From contig JASBVL010000008.1 in the NCBI GenBank assembly GCA_029961075.1, forward strand, positions 1 through 64,000: a stretch of 64,000 nt of DNA. The letters are read 5' to 3'. Every line of letters begins with the position of its first letter. The first letter of the stretch is position 1. Made by a program: the position numbers and the translations under genes. The DNA comes from Sphaerobacter sp. (GTDB lineage: Bacteria > Chloroflexota > Chloroflexia > Thermomicrobiales > Thermomicrobiaceae). Positions 7,712 through 16,626 of this stretch are shown here, piece after piece. The notes beneath the pieces were generated by a model. The model was not told where the DNA came from. It did not search any database and was given only the letters and a program-made list of their open reading frames with translations.

Positions 7712-9139
7712 CTAGTGCGCCGGCCCGGCCGGGCGCGGGCGCTCGTCGGTGACCCGCCCGGACGTGACCGGCACGGCCGGGCCAGGCTCCTCCACCCGCA
7801 CCTCAACCTCATCGTGGATCCGGGCGCTCGTGATGACCTCGATCCCGGCCGCGGTCGCGATGCTGGCGGCGACCTGGTCGGGAGTCACGACCTCGAGCCG
7901 GATATCGTGGCGCAGCGCGTCGCTTGCGAGCTGCTGCGCGTCCGGCAGATCGTCCCAGGTGACGGCGTGCTCGGCGATCAGGAGCACGACGTGCTGCCGC
8001 GCATACGCCTTGAGCTGCGCGGCGAACGTGCGCAGCTCGCCCGGCTCGCGCAGGGCGACGACGCGCCGGGCGGGCGGGTGGCGCAGCTCCTCAACCACGG
8101 TCAGCACGATGATCTTCGTCGCAGCCAGGACGGGCACCGCAAGGATCAGTCCGAGCGCACCCCCGATCGACGCCCCGGCGAGGACCCCGAAGATCACCAT
8201 CAGCGGATGGATCCGGACAATGCGACCAACCAGTTGCGGGATGACGAACTGATCCTCCAGCAACCGCAGGACCAGGTAGGCAAGGCCGACGGCCGCGGCG
8301 AGCTGCAGCGGCGTCCAGCCGAAGGGCGTCGTGCCCTGCGAGAGGGCGACGGTCATGGCGATGCCGGCGGCGGTCCAGGGCCCGATGATCGGGATGAGCT
8401 CGAGCGCCCCGGTGGCGATGCCCAGGGCGAGGGCGTACTGCACCTGGAGGACCGAGAGGACGATGAAGGTGGCCACCGACATGATGCCGAACAGGATCAA
8501 CTGGGTCCGGATGTAGGCCCCGAAGGCGGCGTTGACCTGGCTGATGATCCGCTCGACGGTCTCGTGGTGACGCGGCGGGAGCAGGAGGGTGAGGCGACCG
8601 ACCGCGCGATCGCCCTGCAGGAGGAAGTAGTAGGTCGCCAGGAGATAGACCAGGAGGTGGATGACGAACCCCACCGTCTGCAGCACGAGCGAGGGCGCCT
8701 CGCGGCTGAAGCGGGAGGCGAACGCCTTGGTCAGCTCTTCAATCTGGGCGTTGATAGCCGCCGTATCGATGGTCACGTCGCCGATGGAGATGCGGGGGTT
8801 GCGCAGGAGCTCCTGACGCGCCGTCTCGATCAAGCTGGGCAGCGCCCGGATAAGGGAGAGGATCTGTTCGTAGAGGGTCGGGACGACCCGGACGCCGACG
8901 ACGACGAGGAGCCCGAAGATGAGGATGAAGAGCGACCCGATGGCGACGCCGCGGGGTACCCCGAGCCGGCGCTGCAGGCGTACCACGAGCGGATGGAGCA
9001 GGTAGGCGGTCACCGCCGCCCACACGAACGGCGGCAGGATGTGCGCCACGCGCAGCAGGAGGAGTCCCAGCGCGGCCAGTGCAAGCCCGATGAAGACCGG
9101 CAAGAGGCGCGTCTCGCGCAGGCGGTCGAGCGGATGCAT
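7712..9139 (-). CDS. AI-2E family transporter (PerM-like permease) with C-terminal extension
   Basis: Polytopic membrane protein of the AI-2E/PerM family, 475 aa. Members include the AI-2 exporter TqsA, but most have unknown substrates. Start ATG 9139 (MHPLDR) follows GGGGGAGGGC; a TTG four codons upstream overlaps that ribosome site. Residues 1-345 hold about eight membrane segments, a long periplasmic-like helical region (GDVTIDTAAINAQIEELTKA), and the family segment PIIGPWTAAGIAMTVAL. Beyond about residue 350 is a soluble tail of roughly 120 residues (ARQHVVLLIAEHAVTWDDL...) that I cannot assign. It is divergent from the 62-aa LexA-box gene. Confidence 0.9.
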   Translation of the reverse strand: MHPLDRLRETRLLPVFIGLALAALGLLLLRVAHILPPFVWAAVTAYLLHPLVVRLQRRLGVPRGVAIGSLFILIFGLLVVVGVRVVPTLYEQILSLIRALPSLIETARQELLRNPRISIGDVTIDTAAINAQIEELTKAFASRFSREAPSLVLQTVGFVIHLLVYLLATYYFLLQGDRAVGRLTLLLPPRHHETVERIISQVNAAFGAYIRTQLILFGIMSVATFIVLSVLQVQYALALGIATGALELIPIIGPWTAAGIAMTVALSQGTTPFGWTPLQLAAAVGLAYLVLRLLEDQFVIPQLVGRIVRIHPLMVIFGVLAGASIGGALGLILAVPVLAATKIIVLTVVEELRHPPARRVVALREPGELRTFAAQLKAYARQHVVLLIAEHAVTWDDLPDAQQLASDALRHDIRLEVVTPDQVAASIATAAGIEVITSARIHDEVEVRVEEPGPAVPVTSGRVTDERPRPAGPAH

Positions 9140-9263
9140 GCCCTCCCCCAACGACTGCGTTGGCGGCTATTCTACCAGGCCAGGTGCCCCGCACACGCCG
9201 CCACGCACCCAGACTCACCCGCTGGTCGCCCCTCCTGATGCGAACATGCGAGCGCATTGGCGC

Positions 9264-9292
9264 TTGACAGGCACGAACGGGTGTTCTAGTAT
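9264..9292 (+). promoter_or_regulatory. Sigma-70 type promoter for the 62-aa gene
   Basis: TTGACA (perfect, 9264-9269), 17-bp spacer, TAGTAT (9287-9292). Expected start near 9299, 50 nt before the ATG. A 10-bp palindrome TGTACGTACA lies just downstream (9294-9303). Confidence 0.75.
9274..9287 (+). promoter_or_regulatory. LexA (SOS) operator inside the promoter spacer
   Basis: CGAACGGGTGTTCT matches the Gram-positive-type SOS box CGAACRNRYGTTYC at 13 of 14 positions. It fills the spacer between -35 and -10, an ideal repressor position. LexA of the Chloroflexota member Dehalococcoides is known to use this Gram-positive-type box. Confidence 0.7.
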
Positions 9293-9348
9293 GTGTACGT
9301 ACATTCGTTCGGGACGCATGTTCGGCACAGGCGTTCGAGGAGGCGGCG

Positions 9349-9537
9349 ATGCGGGCCGGTCTGGTGGTGGGCACGGCAGGGATGGTGGCGCTGGCCGTGG
9401 AGGCGATCGTGGTGGCGCTGGCGGCGGCGCTGGGGGTCGCGGTCGGTCCGGCGCTGGGGCAGGCGCTGCCGGCGGCGCTGGCGGCGGGGGGCGCCTCGGC
9501 GCTCGTTACCCTGTACGCCGGCGAGCCAGCGGCGTGA
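9349..9537 (+). CDS. Small hydrophobic protein, 62 aa, candidate SOS-controlled
   Basis: Unrecognised. ATG 9349 follows CGAGGAGGCGGCG. Nearly the whole chain is hydrophobic: a first membrane segment at about residues 4-33 (VVGTAGMVALAVEAIVVALA) and a second near 38-57 (ALPAALAAGGASALVTLYAG), with only two clearly charged residues before the end. Two-pass topology is likely. Its promoter carries a LexA-type operator, so expression after DNA damage is predicted. Small SOS-induced membrane proteins elsewhere arrest division (YneA, SidA) or depolarise membranes (TisB); no sequence similarity to those is visible. Confidence 0.65.
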   Translation: MRAGLVVGTAGMVALAVEAIVVALAAALGVAVGPALGQALPAALAAGGASALVTLYAGEPAA

Positions 9538-9624
9538 CGGCGCGGCGCGGGCCAGCGTGGCGACCTCACCCGCGCGGGACGCGCACGGTGGTCCACCTGG
9601 CCCTGCGTCGATGACGCGCGCCCG

Positions 9625-10992
9625 CTACCCCCGCAGGCGGCGGGCCCGGCTCAGGAGATAGCGCCCGCCGCGCGGCGCGGCGCCGCGGATGCGTGGCTCG
9701 GGCAGGGCGCCGCTGGCGAGTACCGCCGCGAGACCGACCAGGAAGGCAAGCAGGAACAGGAACTGGAAGCCGAAGCGGTCGACGAGCGCGCCGCCGAGGA
9801 TGGGCGCGCAGGCGACGATGCCGAGCACGGCGTTCACGAGCACGACGCAGGCGGCGCGCCGGTGAGCGGGCGCGAGGTCCAGCAGAAAGGCCATGTTCGC
9901 CAGCGCCTGACCGCTGAGGGACGCGCCGTAGACGACGAAGAGCAGCCCGTAGGCGTAGACGAGCGTGGAGCTATCGACCACCTCCAGGCGCGCAACCGGC
10001 GACCAGCGCAGCAGCGGCGGCAGTGCCAGCGCCAGGAGGGGGATCGCCATGCGCAGGAGCGCGGCGAGCTGGAGCACCAGCCGGCTCCCCTGCCGGTCGG
10101 CCACCCGGCCCCACACGAGGTTCGCGCCGAATCGCCCCGCCAGCAGCGCGGCGATGTAGATCCCGATGACCCCATCCGGTGCCCCGAGCTGGCGGTGCGC
10201 GTAGACGACGTAGAAGGGATCGGCGATGGCCGCGGTGGAGAGCAAGGCGCGGAAGGCGAGGAAGCGCCGGACCGGTGCCTGGCGGAGCAGCCGCGGCGCG
10301 GCCCCAAGCTGAGCACGGAGGTCGATCGGCTCCGCTGTCGTGGGGCGTGGCGGCTCCTGGAGGCGCGCGGCCGCGTAGGTCGCCAGCGCGAGGGACGCGC
10401 CCGCGAGCACGAAGAGCAGGGCGTAGTTGGCCGGGAATGTCCCCAGGCGGCTCAGGACGCGGTAGATGAGGAACCCCGCCAGGATCCCCAGCAGCCCACC
10501 CCACAGGTTGCGCTGGCTGAAGAAGACGCCGAGCCGGTCCACGGGCACCGCCCGTGCCAGGACGTCCCCCAGGGGCACGTGGGCGAACCCGGTGGCCAGA
10601 CTGTGGATCGTGTAGGTGAGGAAGAAGGTGACCAGCAGAACGGACGGGCGGCCGGCGCCGACCACGAGGGCCGGCATGCCCAAGACGCCAAGCGCGGCCG
10701 CGCTCACCGCGCTGGCCCACACCCCCTGGGCCAGGCCACGGGACCGGCCCGGCTCGCCCGTGGCCGCGTCGATCTGCGGCAGGAGCCAGACCGTGCTCGC
10801 CAGGACCGGGACCAGCCCGACGAGCAGGTTGGAGCGGGTGAGCTGGCTGACGAAGAGGGCGAGGACCATGGTGGGGTAGATCAGCGTCTCGCCCAGCATG
10901 CGGAGGGCCCCGTTGGCGATGCCCAGGCCGGGGTTGCGCCGATAGGCGCTCCGCTCCGTGCCGGTTACCGTTGCATCCGTCGTTGCTGACAC
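9625..10992 (-). CDS. MFS transporter
   Basis: Major facilitator carrier, 455 aa, with about 12 membrane segments. GTG 10992 starts MSATTDATVTGTERSAYRRN, with GAGGACAG about 12 nt upstream. The family-like cytoplasmic loop between helices 2 and 3 is replaced by QIDAATGEPGRSRGLAQG, and a second-half loop VWGRVADRQGSRLVLQ resembles the MFS G-x3-D-x2-G-R motif. The substrate is unknown; the weak motif in the first half resembles efflux-type proteins of the DHA group seen in Chloroflexota. A good promoter lies 115 bp upstream. Its 3' end is about 90 bp from the small SOS-type gene, convergently. Confidence 0.85.
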   Translation of the reverse strand: MSATTDATVTGTERSAYRRNPGLGIANGALRMLGETLIYPTMVLALFVSQLTRSNLLVGLVPVLASTVWLLPQIDAATGEPGRSRGLAQGVWASAVSAAALGVLGMPALVVGAGRPSVLLVTFFLTYTIHSLATGFAHVPLGDVLARAVPVDRLGVFFSQRNLWGGLLGILAGFLIYRVLSRLGTFPANYALLFVLAGASLALATYAAARLQEPPRPTTAEPIDLRAQLGAAPRLLRQAPVRRFLAFRALLSTAAIADPFYVVYAHRQLGAPDGVIGIYIAALLAGRFGANLVWGRVADRQGSRLVLQLAALLRMAIPLLALALPPLLRWSPVARLEVVDSSTLVYAYGLLFVVYGASLSGQALANMAFLLDLAPAHRRAACVVLVNAVLGIVACAPILGGALVDRFGFQFLFLLAFLVGLAAVLASGALPEPRIRGAAPRGGRYLLSRARRLRG

Positions 10993-11107
10993 GCCGCTCG
11001 CTGTCCTCGTGGTCGGAGTCGACGCCGCAAGGGGGCCTCTGCCAGGCCAAGAACGTACGAGCCCGCGGCGCTCGCTCGTATCGCAAGTTCGTCACCGGCG
11101 TTGGGCC

Positions 11108-11136
11108 AGTATAGAGGGACGCGGGGACAACGTAAA
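11108..11136 (-). promoter_or_regulatory. Promoter for the 10992 MFS gene
   Basis: On the minus strand, TTTACG (11136-11131), 17-bp spacer and TATACT (11113-11108). Start would be near 11101, leaving a leader of about 110 nt. Confidence 0.6.
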
Positions 11137-11231
11137 CCGGCGCGCCGGTCTTGCCGCGCAACGGCGTGCTGGCGACGTGGCGCGCGCCTTGCAGCACCGG
11201 TGGCCTGATTCGGCGTATGAGGGAGGCATTG

Positions 11232-11684
11232 ATGGCCACCGTGACGAAGACGATCGACGTCAAGGTGCCCCTGCGCACGGCCTACAACCAGTGGACGCAG
11301 TTCGAGGAGTTTCCCCGCTTCATGGAGGGCGTCAAGGAGGTGCGCCAGTTGGATGATCGGCATCTGCACTGGCGCGCCGAGGTCGGCGGCCAGGAGCAGC
11401 AGTGGGAGGCCGAGATCATCGAGCAGGTTCCGGATCGGCTCATCGCCTGGGAGAGCCTCACCGGCGACGCGAACGCGGGCGAGGTGACGTTCGATCCCAT
11501 CGACGCAGAAACCACGCGCATCACCCTCGAGCTGGAGTATGAGCCGCACGGCATGGCCGAGCGCGTCGGCGACACGCTCGGGCTCATGGATCGCCGCGTC
11601 CAGGGTGACCTGGAGCGCTTCAAGGCTTTCATCGAGAGCCGTGGCTACGAGACCGGCGGCTGGCGCGGCATGATCGACGAGTGA
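11232..11684 (+). CDS. SRPBCC / polyketide cyclase-like protein
   Basis: Single START-like (Bet v1 fold) domain, 150 aa, of the cyclase/dehydrase group. ATG 11232 follows GAGGGAGGCATTG. Typical features are an opening strand TVTKTIDVKVPLRTAYNQW, the FEEFPRFMEGVKEV segment, RLIAWES, and a C-terminal helix (VQGDLERFKAFIESRG) that closes the ligand cavity. Such proteins bind hydrophobic ligands or act as stress proteins; the exact role cannot be given. It stands alone, convergent with the maf gene, with a dispersed hairpin repeat between them. Confidence 0.9.
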   Translation: MATVTKTIDVKVPLRTAYNQWTQFEEFPRFMEGVKEVRQLDDRHLHWRAEVGGQEQQWEAEIIEQVPDRLIAWESLTGDANAGEVTFDPIDAETTRITLELEYEPHGMAERVGDTLGLMDRRVQGDLERFKAFIESRGYETGGWRGMIDE

Positions 11685-11775
11685 CCCGCGTTAGCGCCTG
11701 CCGAGCCGGTCGGCGTGTCCGGCTGCAGCGGCGCCCCGGTGCGCCGACCACCGACCAACGTGACGTTGTCTCCGT

Positions 11776-11800
11776 GCGGGAGGGCACCAGGCCCTCCCGC
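11776..11800. repeat. Dispersed hairpin repeat, copy 1
   Basis: GCGGGAGGGC (11776-11785) and GCCCTCCCGC (11791-11800) form a perfect 10-bp stem around ACCAG. The same stem and loop recur at 20564-20586 and, with loop ACAGG, at 20478-20498. Confidence 0.7.
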
Positions 11801-11829
11801 GCTCGTGCTGGCCGCCGCGCCGGGCGGGG

Positions 11830-12504
11830 TCAGTGCGACGCGTGGCGCGCGGCGCCGGCGTGGACGGGGGCGAAGAGTGGGCAGGCGCCGCACTGGGGCG
11901 TGAGGGCAGCCGGGTCGACGTCGGGAACGGCGACGCCGGCCTCGCGCAGGAGCGTGATCACCGGCGCCAGCGGCAGGCCGACGACGTTGCAGTAGCACCC
12001 CCGGTAGCTCGCGACCGGCCGAAAGTCCGGGTCCTGGATGGCGTAGGCGCCCGCCTTGTCGAAGGGCGTTCCGGCGGCGATCGAGGCGGCGATCTCATCG
12101 TCCCCGTAGGCGCGCATCCGGACGGTCGTCACCGCGTGGGTGACGCGCACTCGGCGTCCGACCGCGAGCGCGACGCCGGTGATGACGCGGTGCTGGCGGG
12201 CGCGGAGCGCCCGCAGCATGGCCGCCGCCTCGTCGGCGTCGGCCGGTTTGCCGAGGATGCAGCCGCGCAGGACGACGACGGTGTCCGCGGCGAGCACGGC
12301 CGTGCCTGGCGGGACCTGCGCCGCCACGGCGACCGCCTTGCGCCGCGCGAGCGCCCGCGCCACCCGCTCCGCGCGCGGGGCGACGGTGGGCAGGTGCTCC
12401 TCGACGTCGGCCGGGATGACCGCGAACGGGACGCCGAGGCGTTCCAGCAGCGCGCGGCGGCGCGGAGATGCCGATGCGAGCACCAGGCACCGCACAGCGC
12501 TCAT
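11830..12504 (-). CDS. maf: Maf-family nucleoside triphosphate pyrophosphatase
   Basis: House-cleaning pyrophosphatase that hydrolyses dTTP/UTP or modified nucleotides to monophosphates; cytoplasmic. It is 224 aa from ATG 12504. The family start [18 protein letters not shown] is at residues 6-23, the catalytic-region segment is [20 protein letters not shown], and [11 protein letters not shown] and YCNVVGLPL follow. The ATG overlaps the stop of the upstream methyltransferase gene as ATGA, implying translational coupling. The C-terminus carries an extra tail with a C-x2-C pair ([10 protein letters not shown]) beyond the usual end. Confidence 0.9.
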   Translation of the reverse strand: MSAVRCLVLASASPRRRALLERLGVPFAVIPADVEEHLPTVAPRAERVARALARRKAVAVAAQVPPGTAVLAADTVVVLRGCILGKPADADEAAAMLRALRARQHRVITGVALAVGRRVRVTHAVTTVRMRAYGDDEIAASIAAGTPFDKAGAYAIQDPDFRPVASYRGCYCNVVGLPLAPVITLLREAGVAVPDVDPAALTPQCGACPLFAPVHAGAARHASH

Positions 12505-13709
12505 GCCAGCTCCAGCGCGGCGACGCACTCGATGTGGTAGGTCTGCGGGAACATGTCCACCGGCGTCACGTCGAGCAGGCGGTACCCGCCGTCCACCAGG
12601 ATGCGGAGGTCGCGCGCCAGGGTCGACGGGTCACACGAGACGTACACCAGGCGCCGGGGGCGCAGGTCGAGCACGGCCGCCAGCGCCTGGGGGTGACAGC
12701 CGGCGCGCGGCGGGTCGAGGATCAGGGCGTCGGGGCGGGTCTCCAGCCGGGGAAGCACCCGCTCGACCTTGCCCATCAGGTAGTCGACGTTCGGGATCCC
12801 CGCCAGATTGACGGCCGCGTCGTCGGCCGCGGAGGGCGACTCCTCGATGGCGATGACCTTCCGGGCCAAGGGCGCCAGGAGCGCGGCGAAGGTGCCGACC
12901 CCGGCGTAGGCGTCCACCACGACCTCCTGGCCAGTGAGGGCCAGCCGCTCGCGCGTCAGCTCGACCAGGCGCTCGGCCTGCTCGGTGTTGGTCTGGAAGA
13001 ACGAGGAGGCCGAGATGCGGAACCGGTGGCCGAGCAGCTCCTCGTGGAACCAGCGCTGGCCCGACTCAACCTCGGGCACGCGATGGCGCAGGTCGGGCTG
13101 CACCAGCATCTCGCCGGTGTGCTCCCCGTAGCGGATGACGACCTGGTGCTGGCCCGCGCCGCTTCCCTGGAGTTTGGCGAGCGCCTCGTTGATCGCCGGG
13201 TGCATGATCAGGCACCGGTCGATGCGCTGGAACCGATAGCCGGTGCCCGGACGGGTGACGAAGCCGAGATCGCCCTGGCGCGCGGTGGAGAAGCGCGCGT
13301 GGTTGCGGTAGCCGTAGGGCTTGCTGCAGGGGATGGTCGGGAAGACCGGGGCGTCCTCGAACTTCCCGATGCGCCGGAGCTGCTCCCGCACGATGTGCTG
13401 CTTGAACTCCACCTGGCGCTCGTAGGCGATGTGCTGCCACTGGCAGCCGCCGCAGACGCCGAAGTACGGGCACGGGGGCGTGACGCGCTCGGGTGCGGGC
13501 GTCAGCACCTCGACCACGCGGCCGGTGCTGTACTGCCGGCGGCCGCGCTGCAGCTCGACGATGACGTCCTCGCCCGGGATGCCGAAGTCGGCGAAGATGA
13601 CGCGGCCGTCGACGCGGCCGACCGCGGGCCCCTGGAAGGCGATGTCGTCGAGGTGTACCCTCAGTCGCTCGGGTTGCATCTGGGCTTGCTCTTGCTTCTG
13701 CTCTGGCAT
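12501..13709 (-). CDS. rlmD: RNA (uracil-5-)-methyltransferase, RumA/TrmA family
   Basis: SAM-dependent enzyme making 5-methyluridine in rRNA or tRNA. It is 402 aa from ATG 13709 (MPEQKQ), with GGGGA upstream; the open frame extends 23 codons more without support. An N-terminal TRAM domain (residues 10-65) is followed by the 4Fe-4S cysteines [10 protein letters not shown] (near 78-87) plus CLIMHP, the Rossmann motif [19 protein letters not shown], and the catalytic Cys in [13 protein letters not shown]. The iron-sulfur site favours a RumA-type enzyme over TrmA. The exact target base cannot be told. Coupled to maf downstream. Confidence 0.9.
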   Translation of the reverse strand: MPEQKQEQAQMQPERLRVHLDDIAFQGPAVGRVDGRVIFADFGIPGEDVIVELQRGRRQYSTGRVVEVLTPAPERVTPPCPYFGVCGGCQWQHIAYERQVEFKQHIVREQLRRIGKFEDAPVFPTIPCSKPYGYRNHARFSTARQGDLGFVTRPGTGYRFQRIDRCLIMHPAINEALAKLQGSGAGQHQVVIRYGEHTGEMLVQPDLRHRVPEVESGQRWFHEELLGHRFRISASSFFQTNTEQAERLVELTRERLALTGQEVVVDAYAGVGTFAALLAPLARKVIAIEESPSAADDAAVNLAGIPNVDYLMGKVERVLPRLETRPDALILDPPRAGCHPQALAAVLDLRPRRLVYVSCDPSTLARDLRILVDGGYRLLDVTPVDMFPQTYHIECVAALELA

Positions 13710-13819
13710 GACGTCCCCACTCGTTCGTCTCGGGCTGTGGCGCCGCGCCGCCGCCGGGCGCGCCCCTAAGTGTTGCACGAACCGGCCGGAAACGCCGGGG
13801 CCGCGGCCGGTGAGGCGGC

Positions 13820-13849
13820 TTGACGCGTTCGGGCTCGAGTCGGTACCGT
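13820..13849 (+). promoter_or_regulatory. Candidate promoter for the 13929 MFS gene
   Basis: TTGACG (13820-13825), 18-bp spacer, TACCGT (13844-13849), 80 nt before the GTG start. The -10 is weak. Confidence 0.35.
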
Positions 13850-13928
13850 ATCACGGCCGACCCGCCTGGCCGGCGATCGGGCCCCACGCGCCGACGACGG
13901 CGCCGAATCAGGAATCGGAGACACCTCG

Positions 13929-15143
13929 GTGGCCAAGACGCACACGGCGCCGGCGGTGACCGAGAGCGCACTGCGCAACCGCCCGCTGGTCACCCTGGCT
14001 CTGGGGCACTTTACCATCGACCTGTACGCGGGCTTCCTGCCGGTCTTGTTCCCCCTGCTCGCCTCGCGCTTTGGCCTGGACCTGAAGACGGTCGGGCTGG
14101 TCAGCCTGGCCTACAGCGGGGTGGGCTCGGTCTCCCAGCCGCTCTTCGGGTGGCTGGCGGATCGCTTCGGCACGCGGCTCATCGGGGCGGCGCTCATCTG
14201 GACGGCGGTCACCTTCGCGGGCATCGGCCTGGCGCCCTCCTTCCCGATCATCCTGCTGCTCGCGGGTCTGGCGGGGCTCGGCTCGGGCGCCTTCCATCCC
14301 TTCGGCGCGTTGAATGCCAACGCCGTGATCTCCGACCGGAACCGCAACGCGGCGATGTCGCTCTACGCCTCCGGGGGGACGGTGGGGTTCGCGCTCGGCC
14401 CGCTGATCGGCGTGGGCCTGCTCGCGCTGTTCGAACTGCGCGGCACCACCGTCATGGTGATCCCGGGCGTGGTCATCGCCTTCTGGCTGCTGTACGAGAT
14501 GCGGGCGATCGCGGTCCGCCCCGGCGGCGCGCGGCGCGGCCAGGCGCAGCCGGCGCCCGCGCCCATTCCCAAGCTCCCCATGGCCGCGGTGATCCTGGTC
14601 ATGATGGCCCGCTCCTGGAGCATGAGCAGCATCCAGGCCTTCGTGCCCACGTGGTACGAGTCGCTGGGCTACTCGGAGGCCTTCTACGGCTCCCTGGCCA
14701 CAGTCATCACCCTGTGCAGCGCGGCCGGCACGATCGGCTCCGGCACCCTCGCCGATCGCCATGGGCGGCGGACGGTCATCCTCGGCTCGCTGATCCTGAC
14801 CATCCCGACGGTGCTCCTCTTCGCCCAGTTCACCGGTCCCATTGCGTTCGTCACCGGTGGGCTGGTCGGCCTGCTGGCGGCCTCGACGGCGCCGCTGCTG
14901 CTGGTCATGGCGCAGCAGCTCATGCGCGGGCGGGCCGGGATCGCCTCGGGGTTGATCCTGGGGCTGGGGTTCGTCACCGGCGCGATCGGCGTCCCCGTCA
15001 CCGGCGCGATCGCCGACGCGTTTGGAATCGACATGGCCATGCGCGCGCAGGCGCTGGTGGCGCTGCTCGCGATCCCGTTGACCCTGCTGCTGCCGACGGA
15101 GCGGCGCATCCAGGAGCTGCACCGCTGCCAGCAGGCGGCGTGA
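13929..15143 (+). CDS. MFS transporter
   Basis: Major facilitator protein, 404 aa, 12 predicted membrane segments. GTG 13929 follows GGAGACACCTCG. The first half has LFGWLADRFGTRLIG, a good match to the MFS loop 2-3 motif, repeated in the second half as GTLADRHGRRTVILGS. The start of the protein (LALGHFTIDLYAGFLPVLFPLLA) resembles fosmidomycin-resistance-like carriers. It opens a same-strand run with a second MFS gene, an M20 hydrolase, a PLP enzyme and a dipeptidase, so a catabolic import or efflux role is plausible. Confidence 0.9.
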   Translation: MAKTHTAPAVTESALRNRPLVTLALGHFTIDLYAGFLPVLFPLLASRFGLDLKTVGLVSLAYSGVGSVSQPLFGWLADRFGTRLIGAALIWTAVTFAGIGLAPSFPIILLLAGLAGLGSGAFHPFGALNANAVISDRNRNAAMSLYASGGTVGFALGPLIGVGLLALFELRGTTVMVIPGVVIAFWLLYEMRAIAVRPGGARRGQAQPAPAPIPKLPMAAVILVMMARSWSMSSIQAFVPTWYESLGYSEAFYGSLATVITLCSAAGTIGSGTLADRHGRRTVILGSLILTIPTVLLFAQFTGPIAFVTGGLVGLLAASTAPLLLVMAQQLMRGRAGIASGLILGLGFVTGAIGVPVTGAIADAFGIDMAMRAQALVALLAIPLTLLLPTERRIQELHRCQQAA

Positions 15144-15147
15144 GCCG

Positions 15148-15164
15148 TCACGCGTCATGCGTGA
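15148..15164. repeat. Short hairpin after the first MFS gene
   Basis: TCACGC and GCGTGA flank a 5-nt loop, 5 bp after the stop; GCGTCA-type half-repeats continue to 15188. Function unknown, possibly a weak terminator. Confidence 0.3.
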
Positions 15165-15311
15165 TGCGTCAGAAGCCGTGCGTCATGCGGGGCTGGGAGG
15201 TCGCCGCGCCGCCCGGTCGGGTCTGAGCGCAGCCACCGGCGCGATGGCCCCGTTCGTCGAGCGCGGCTGACCGGGACGGCGGGGGCCAGCGCCGGACGAT
15301 CTGGAGGAGCG

Positions 15312-16562
15312 ATGCTGCACCGCTGGGTCGAGACGATGAGCCCGGCCGCACGGCGCGCCTTCGTGCTGCTCGGGATCATGTCCGCGGCCTTTGGGATGTC
15401 GATGGCCGTCCAGCAGAACGTCGTTACCAACTACTTCGAGGACGTCCTCGGGCTGGCCGGTCCGGAGTTCGGCTACATCACGGCCATTCGGGAGATCCCG
15501 GGCTTTGTCCTGATCTTCCTGACGGCGCTCTTCTATCGCATGTCCCTGCCCCGCCTGACCGCCCTGGCGCTGGTGCTGCTGGCGGTCGGCTATGGGCTGT
15601 TCGGCCTGTCCCACTCCTTCTGGACGGTCACGCCCTGGGTCATCATCTCGTCCATGGGGTACCACACGGTGCTGCAGACGCAGCCCGCGCTCGGCATGAG
15701 CCTGACGACCGCCGGCCGGGCCGGGGCGGTGCTGGGGCGGATGTCGGCCATCCAGAACGCCGGTGCGCTGGCCGCCATGCTCTTCGTGCTCGTCAGCTTT
15801 CGTGAGGGCTGGCTCTCCTTCCGCGCCAGCTTCGTCCTCGCCGGGGTGCTGGCTCTGATCGGCGCCGTTGCCGCCGTCCTCGTCCCGAACCTGCGCGACG
15901 GTGAGGAGGTGCAGTATCGCCCGCGGCGCGACCCGATCGTCGTCCGGCGAGCCTACCGCTACTACTACTATCTCAGCCTGCTGGACGGCGCCCGGCAGCA
16001 GATCTTCTTCTCCTTCGGTCTGTGGGTGCTGGTGAACCACTACCGGCTCTCCGTGCCCGGGATCAGCGCGCTGCTCGTGATCGTCAGCCTCGCCTCGATG
16101 CTGGCGGGCCCCTGGGTCGGGCGCATGATCGACCTGCGGGGCGAGCGGGACGTGCTCGGCTGGATCAACGTCGCCTACATCGTGGCGCTCCTCGGCTACG
16201 CCCTGATCGACAACCTGTACCTGGCCGCGGCCTGCTATCTCGTCTACTCGCTCATCTTCCCGCTGTCGGCGGTGGGCGCCGCGACCTACCTGCGCAAGGT
16301 GGCCCCGACGGAGGACGTGGCGCCGTCGCTGGCCACCGGGCTCACGCTGCAGCACGCGGCGGCGGTGATCGTGCCGATCACGGCCGGGTTCATTCTGAAC
16401 TTCGCGGGCTACCGGGTCCCGTTCCTGATCGCCTGCGTCTTCGCGTTCTGCACCATCCTGGTCACCCGCCGGCTCGACCCGATCGCCCAGCGCACCACGG
16501 CCAGGCTGGCGGAGGAGCAGGAAGCCGTGGTGGCGCTGTCCGTTTCCGGCGACGCGGGGTAA
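15312..16562 (+). CDS. MFS transporter
   Basis: Second major facilitator in the run, 416 aa. ATG 15312 is preceded by CTGGAGGAGCG. It is not close in sequence to its upstream neighbour: the N-terminus is VLLGIMSAAFGMSMAVQQNV, there is a central cytoplasmic stretch LRDGEEVQYRPRRDPIVVRR, and a VGRMIDLRGERDVLG loop in the second half. Substrate unknown. A strong GC hairpin follows in the 64-bp gap before the M20 gene. Confidence 0.88.
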   Translation: MLHRWVETMSPAARRAFVLLGIMSAAFGMSMAVQQNVVTNYFEDVLGLAGPEFGYITAIREIPGFVLIFLTALFYRMSLPRLTALALVLLAVGYGLFGLSHSFWTVTPWVIISSMGYHTVLQTQPALGMSLTTAGRAGAVLGRMSAIQNAGALAAMLFVLVSFREGWLSFRASFVLAGVLALIGAVAAVLVPNLRDGEEVQYRPRRDPIVVRRAYRYYYYLSLLDGARQQIFFSFGLWVLVNHYRLSVPGISALLVIVSLASMLAGPWVGRMIDLRGERDVLGWINVAYIVALLGYALIDNLYLAAACYLVYSLIFPLSAVGAATYLRKVAPTEDVAPSLATGLTLQHAAAVIVPITAGFILNFAGYRVPFLIACVFAFCTILVTRRLDPIAQRTTARLAEEQEAVVALSVSGDAG

Positions 16563-16573
16563 AAGGCACAGGC

Positions 16574-16604
16574 GCCGGGGCTCGTCGGGCCGACGCCCCG
16601 GCGG
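16574..16604. terminator. Hairpin between MFS and M20 genes
   Basis: CGCCGGGGC (16574-16582) pairs perfectly with GCCCCGGCG (16596-16604), and the interior GTCGG/CCGAC can add pairs. No T-run follows, so it may attenuate rather than end transcription. Confidence 0.45.
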
Positions 16605-16626
16605 TTGGGGGAGAAGGGAGCTGCGC

